Source of the DNA: Chryseomonas sp014190935
Lineage (GTDB): Bacteria; Pseudomonadota; Gammaproteobacteria; Pseudomonadales; Pseudomonadaceae
Direction of reading: 5' to 3'
Length of the DNA: 64,000 nt
Assembly: GCF_014190935.1 (NCBI RefSeq)
Contig: NZ_JACHVV010000001.1
Location: 310,001-374,000 of the forward strand
The notes under the pieces are model-generated. The model saw only the letters and a program-made list of their open reading frames with translations. It searched no databases and was not told the origin of the DNA. Position 1 is the first letter of the stretch. The number at the start of each line of letters is the position of its first letter. Below are positions 62,205 through 64,000 of the stretch, in pieces. A program made the position numbers and the translations under genes.

Positions 62205-62322
62205 CTGCGGCGGTTCCAAGAAGGGCGAGCCGGCAGTATAGCGGTCCTTGCGGCGCTACCGCTAAATCCGCACGCCGATGCCGGTATACTGACGGGCTAC
62301 AGATTCAGGTCGAGGAGAGATC

Positions 62323-63396
62323 ATGCGAGAGCGTCTGCTGGCGGCGGAAAAGATCAAGGCGATCGAATGGCGGGACGGTGCCCTGCACCTGCTCGACCAG
62401 CGCCTGTTGCCGCTGCGCGAACACTGGGTCGCCTGTCACAGCGCCGCCGAGGTGGCCCAGGCCATCCGCGACATGCTGGTGCGCGGTGCCCCGGCCATCG
62501 GCATCAGCGCCGCCTATGGCGTGGTGCTGGGGGCCCGTCAGCGCCATGCGGCGGGCGAGGACTGGCAAGCCACCGTCAGTGCCGACTTCGAACTGCTGGC
62601 GGCCTCGCGGCCCACCGCGGTCAATCTGTTCTGGGCGCTCAACCGGATGCGCGAGCGCCTGACGCGGGCGGCCGGGGAGGGCGCCCTGGCGGCGCTGGAA
62701 GCCGAGGCGGTGGCCATCCACCTGAGCGATCGCGAAGCCAACCTGACCATGGCCCAACTGGGCGTCGAGCTGATCCGCAAGCACGATGCCAGCAAGCAGA
62801 CCTTCCTTACCCACTGCAACACCGGCGCCCTGGCCACCGGCGGCTTCGGCACCGCCCTGGGCGTGTTGCGCGCGGCGCACCTGGACGGCCTGGTGGAATG
62901 CGTCCATGCCGACGAGACCCGCCCCTGGCTGCAGGGCTCGCGCCTGACCGCCTGGGAACTGGCCGGGGAGGGCATCCCGGTCAGCCTCAATGCCGATGCC
63001 GCCGCGGCGCACCTGATGAAGACGCGCAATGTCGCCTGGGTGATCGTCGGCGCCGATCGCATCACCGCCAATGGCGACGTGGCCAACAAGATCGGCACCT
63101 ACAACCTGGCGGTCATCGCCATGCACCACGGCGTGCGCTTCATGGTGGTGGCGCCCAGCTCCACCATCGACATGAATCTTGCGTCCGGTGACGACATCCC
63201 CATCGAGGAACGCGCCGGTCACGAGTTGCTGGAAGTGGGTGGGCAGCGCATCGCCGCCGGCGTGGAGGCCTTCAATCCGGTGTTCGACGTCACCCCGGCC
63301 GATCTCATCGACGCCATCGTCACCGAGCGCGGTGTGGTGGAGCGTCCGGACGCCAAGAAGATGGCCGAGCTGATGAATCGCCGACGCCTGCATTGA
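62323..63396 (+). CDS. mtnA: S-methyl-5-thioribose-1-phosphate isomerase
   Basis: 357 residues. Catalytic Cys is in LTHCNTGALATGGFGTALG (about 165) and the Asp in VGADRITANGDVANKIGTY (about 245). It converts methylthioribose-1-phosphate to methylthioribulose-1-phosphate in methionine salvage. GAGGAGAG precedes the ATG, and a TATACT -10-like element lies about 40 bp upstream. Divergent from mtaD. Confidence 0.96.
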   Translation: MRERLLAAEKIKAIEWRDGALHLLDQRLLPLREHWVACHSAAEVAQAIRDMLVRGAPAIGISAAYGVVLGARQRHAAGEDWQATVSADFELLAASRPTAVNLFWALNRMRERLTRAAGEGALAALEAEAVAIHLSDREANLTMAQLGVELIRKHDASKQTFLTHCNTGALATGGFGTALGVLRAAHLDGLVECVHADETRPWLQGSRLTAWELAGEGIPVSLNADAAAAHLMKTRNVAWVIVGADRITANGDVANKIGTYNLAVIAMHHGVRFMVVAPSSTIDMNLASGDDIPIEERAGHELLEVGGQRIAAGVEAFNPVFDVTPADLIDAIVTERGVVERPDAKKMAELMNRRRLH

Positions 63397-63432
63397 GGTG
63401 ATCGCCAGGGGCGGATACATCCCTGAATGTGT

Positions 63433-63593
63433 TAGAATTTCGCTCTTTGCACAGGCTTTGTCCGAAAGCCCTCGGCAGGCGGTGATGCAGTGCCGAAAAC
63501 CGGTTGGAGCGCCCCTTGCGCCACCGGTGGCAGGCGCCGCCAGACGGGCTTTCGCCTCTCCTATATCAGGCTCGGCCGACGTGCGGACGAGCC
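63433..63593 (+). promoter_or_regulatory. gyrA promoter and structured leader (probable gyrA RNA motif)
   Basis: A -10-like TAGAAT at 63433-63438 precedes a structured leader of roughly 190 nt. Visible hairpins: GGCTTT-GTCCG-AAAGCC (63454-63470) and GGCTCG..CGAGCC (63569-63593), with a third GC-rich stem between them. A conserved gyrA RNA motif is reported in pseudomonad gyrA leaders; I assign it by position, not by matching its covariance model. Confidence 0.5.
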
Positions 63594-63629
63594 CTAGCGC
63601 TTTTCAGATCAGAAGGAACCAGGCTTCTC

Positions 63630-64000
63630 ATGGGTGAACTGGCCAAAGAAATCCTCCCGGTCAATATCGAAGACGAATTGCGGCAGTCGTATCTCGACTA
63701 CGCGATGAGCGTCATCGTCGGCCGGGCCCTGCCGGATGTGCGCGACGGCCTCAAGCCGGTGCACCGGCGCGTGCTCTACGCCATGAGCGAGCTGGGCAAC
63801 GACTGGAACAAGCCGTACAAGAAATCCGCCCGTGTGGTGGGTGACGTCATCGGTAAGTACCATCCCCACGGCGACACCGCCGTCTACGACACCATCGTGC
63901 GGATGGCCCAGCCCTTCTCGCTGCGCTACATGCTGGTGGACGGCCAGGGCAACTTCGGTTCGGTAGACGGCGACAACGCCGCGGCCATGCGCTACACCGA
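63630..64000 (+). CDS. gyrA: DNA gyrase subunit A, N-terminal part
   Basis: The first 123 codons, running off the right edge. MGELAKEILPVNIEDELRQS and DYAMSVIVGRALPDVRDGLK are standard GyrA. The quinolone-resistance region reads HPHGDTAVYDTI, so positions 83 (Thr) and 87 (Asp) are the Pseudomonas wild-type residues. GyrA cuts and rejoins DNA to introduce negative supercoils. AAGGAA precedes the ATG at some distance (63613-63618). Confidence 0.98.
   Translation, partial: MGELAKEILPVNIEDELRQSYLDYAMSVIVGRALPDVRDGLKPVHRRVLYAMSELGNDWNKPYKKSARVVGDVIGKYHPHGDTAVYDTIVRMAQPFSLRYMLVDGQGNFGSVDGDNAAAMRYT

Overview
The window is chromosomal DNA of a high-GC gammaproteobacterium, almost certainly a Pseudomonas sensu lato. 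It carries gyrA, nrdA/nrdB with a PcpS-type phosphopantetheinyl transferase, fabA-fabB, gpsA-sixA, selD-mnmH, and mtnA/mtaD-ubiG-mupP-yciK in the order I remember from P. aeruginosa. A species in the P. oryzihabitans/psychrotolerans group is possible but is only a guess. No rRNA, tRNA, CRISPR array, transposase or integrase was seen.

Layout. 1-632: start of a probable isocitrate lyase gene (leftward), with two matching palindromes upstream that look like RccR operators. 633-15695: mixed single genes: FIST-domain chemoreceptor, GFA protein, PpiC, CAP protein, VOC protein, DUF305, SotB, hotdog protein, SUV3-like helicase, CPA antiporter, TrhA, RlpA-like lipoprotein, diguanylate cyclase, DJ-1/GST pair. 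15699-28544: a catabolic region. A LysR regulator faces a transporter/M20 amidohydrolase/acetylpolyamine-amidohydrolase-like operon. Next to it a seven-gene, tightly overlapping leftward operon combines a polyamine-type ABC importer with a three-subunit opine/D-hydroxyproline-type oxidase, and a divergent IclR gene carries twin operators in its promoter region. 28541-33351: RNA and small-molecule methyltransferases, SDR/LysR pair, GNAT, second diguanylate cyclase. 33543-37207: an orphan membrane protein, then an AT-rich two-gene island encoding a AAA-type ATPase with zinc ribbon and helix-hairpin-helix, translationally coupled to a HEPN-motif protein. 37221-42971: nrdB, nrdA and pcpS. 43062-46352: dctA and a FucP-type sugar transporter. 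46608-48352: fabB and fabA. 48586-53771: gpsA operon and CynX-like transporter. 54116-58720: selD-mnmH, a lipoprotein and a chemoreceptor. 58730-64000: yciK, mupP, ubiG, mtaD, then mtnA and the start of gyrA.

Most interesting. The strongest candidate for an undescribed system is the ATPase-HEPN pair at 34698-37207. Its base composition is alien to the surroundings, the two genes overlap by ATGA, and one protein carries a catalytic-type HEPN motif (RHGIVH). I read it as a probable horizontally acquired, RNase-type defence or toxin module; that function is inference. Secondary signals are regulatory: paired NrdR-like boxes plus paired DnaA boxes before nrdA, a sigma-54 promoter with two identical-geometry palindromes before dctA, twin IclR-type operators, and an inverted DnaA-box pair before selD.

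How genes work together. fabA/fabB supply unsaturated fatty acids and gpsA the glycerol-3-phosphate for phospholipids. mtaD and mtnA act in methylthioadenosine handling. selD makes the selenophosphate that MnmH uses on tRNA. Several dispersed palindromic repeats fill gene-free gaps (7710-8038, 30628-30659, 31688-31713, 38567-38695).
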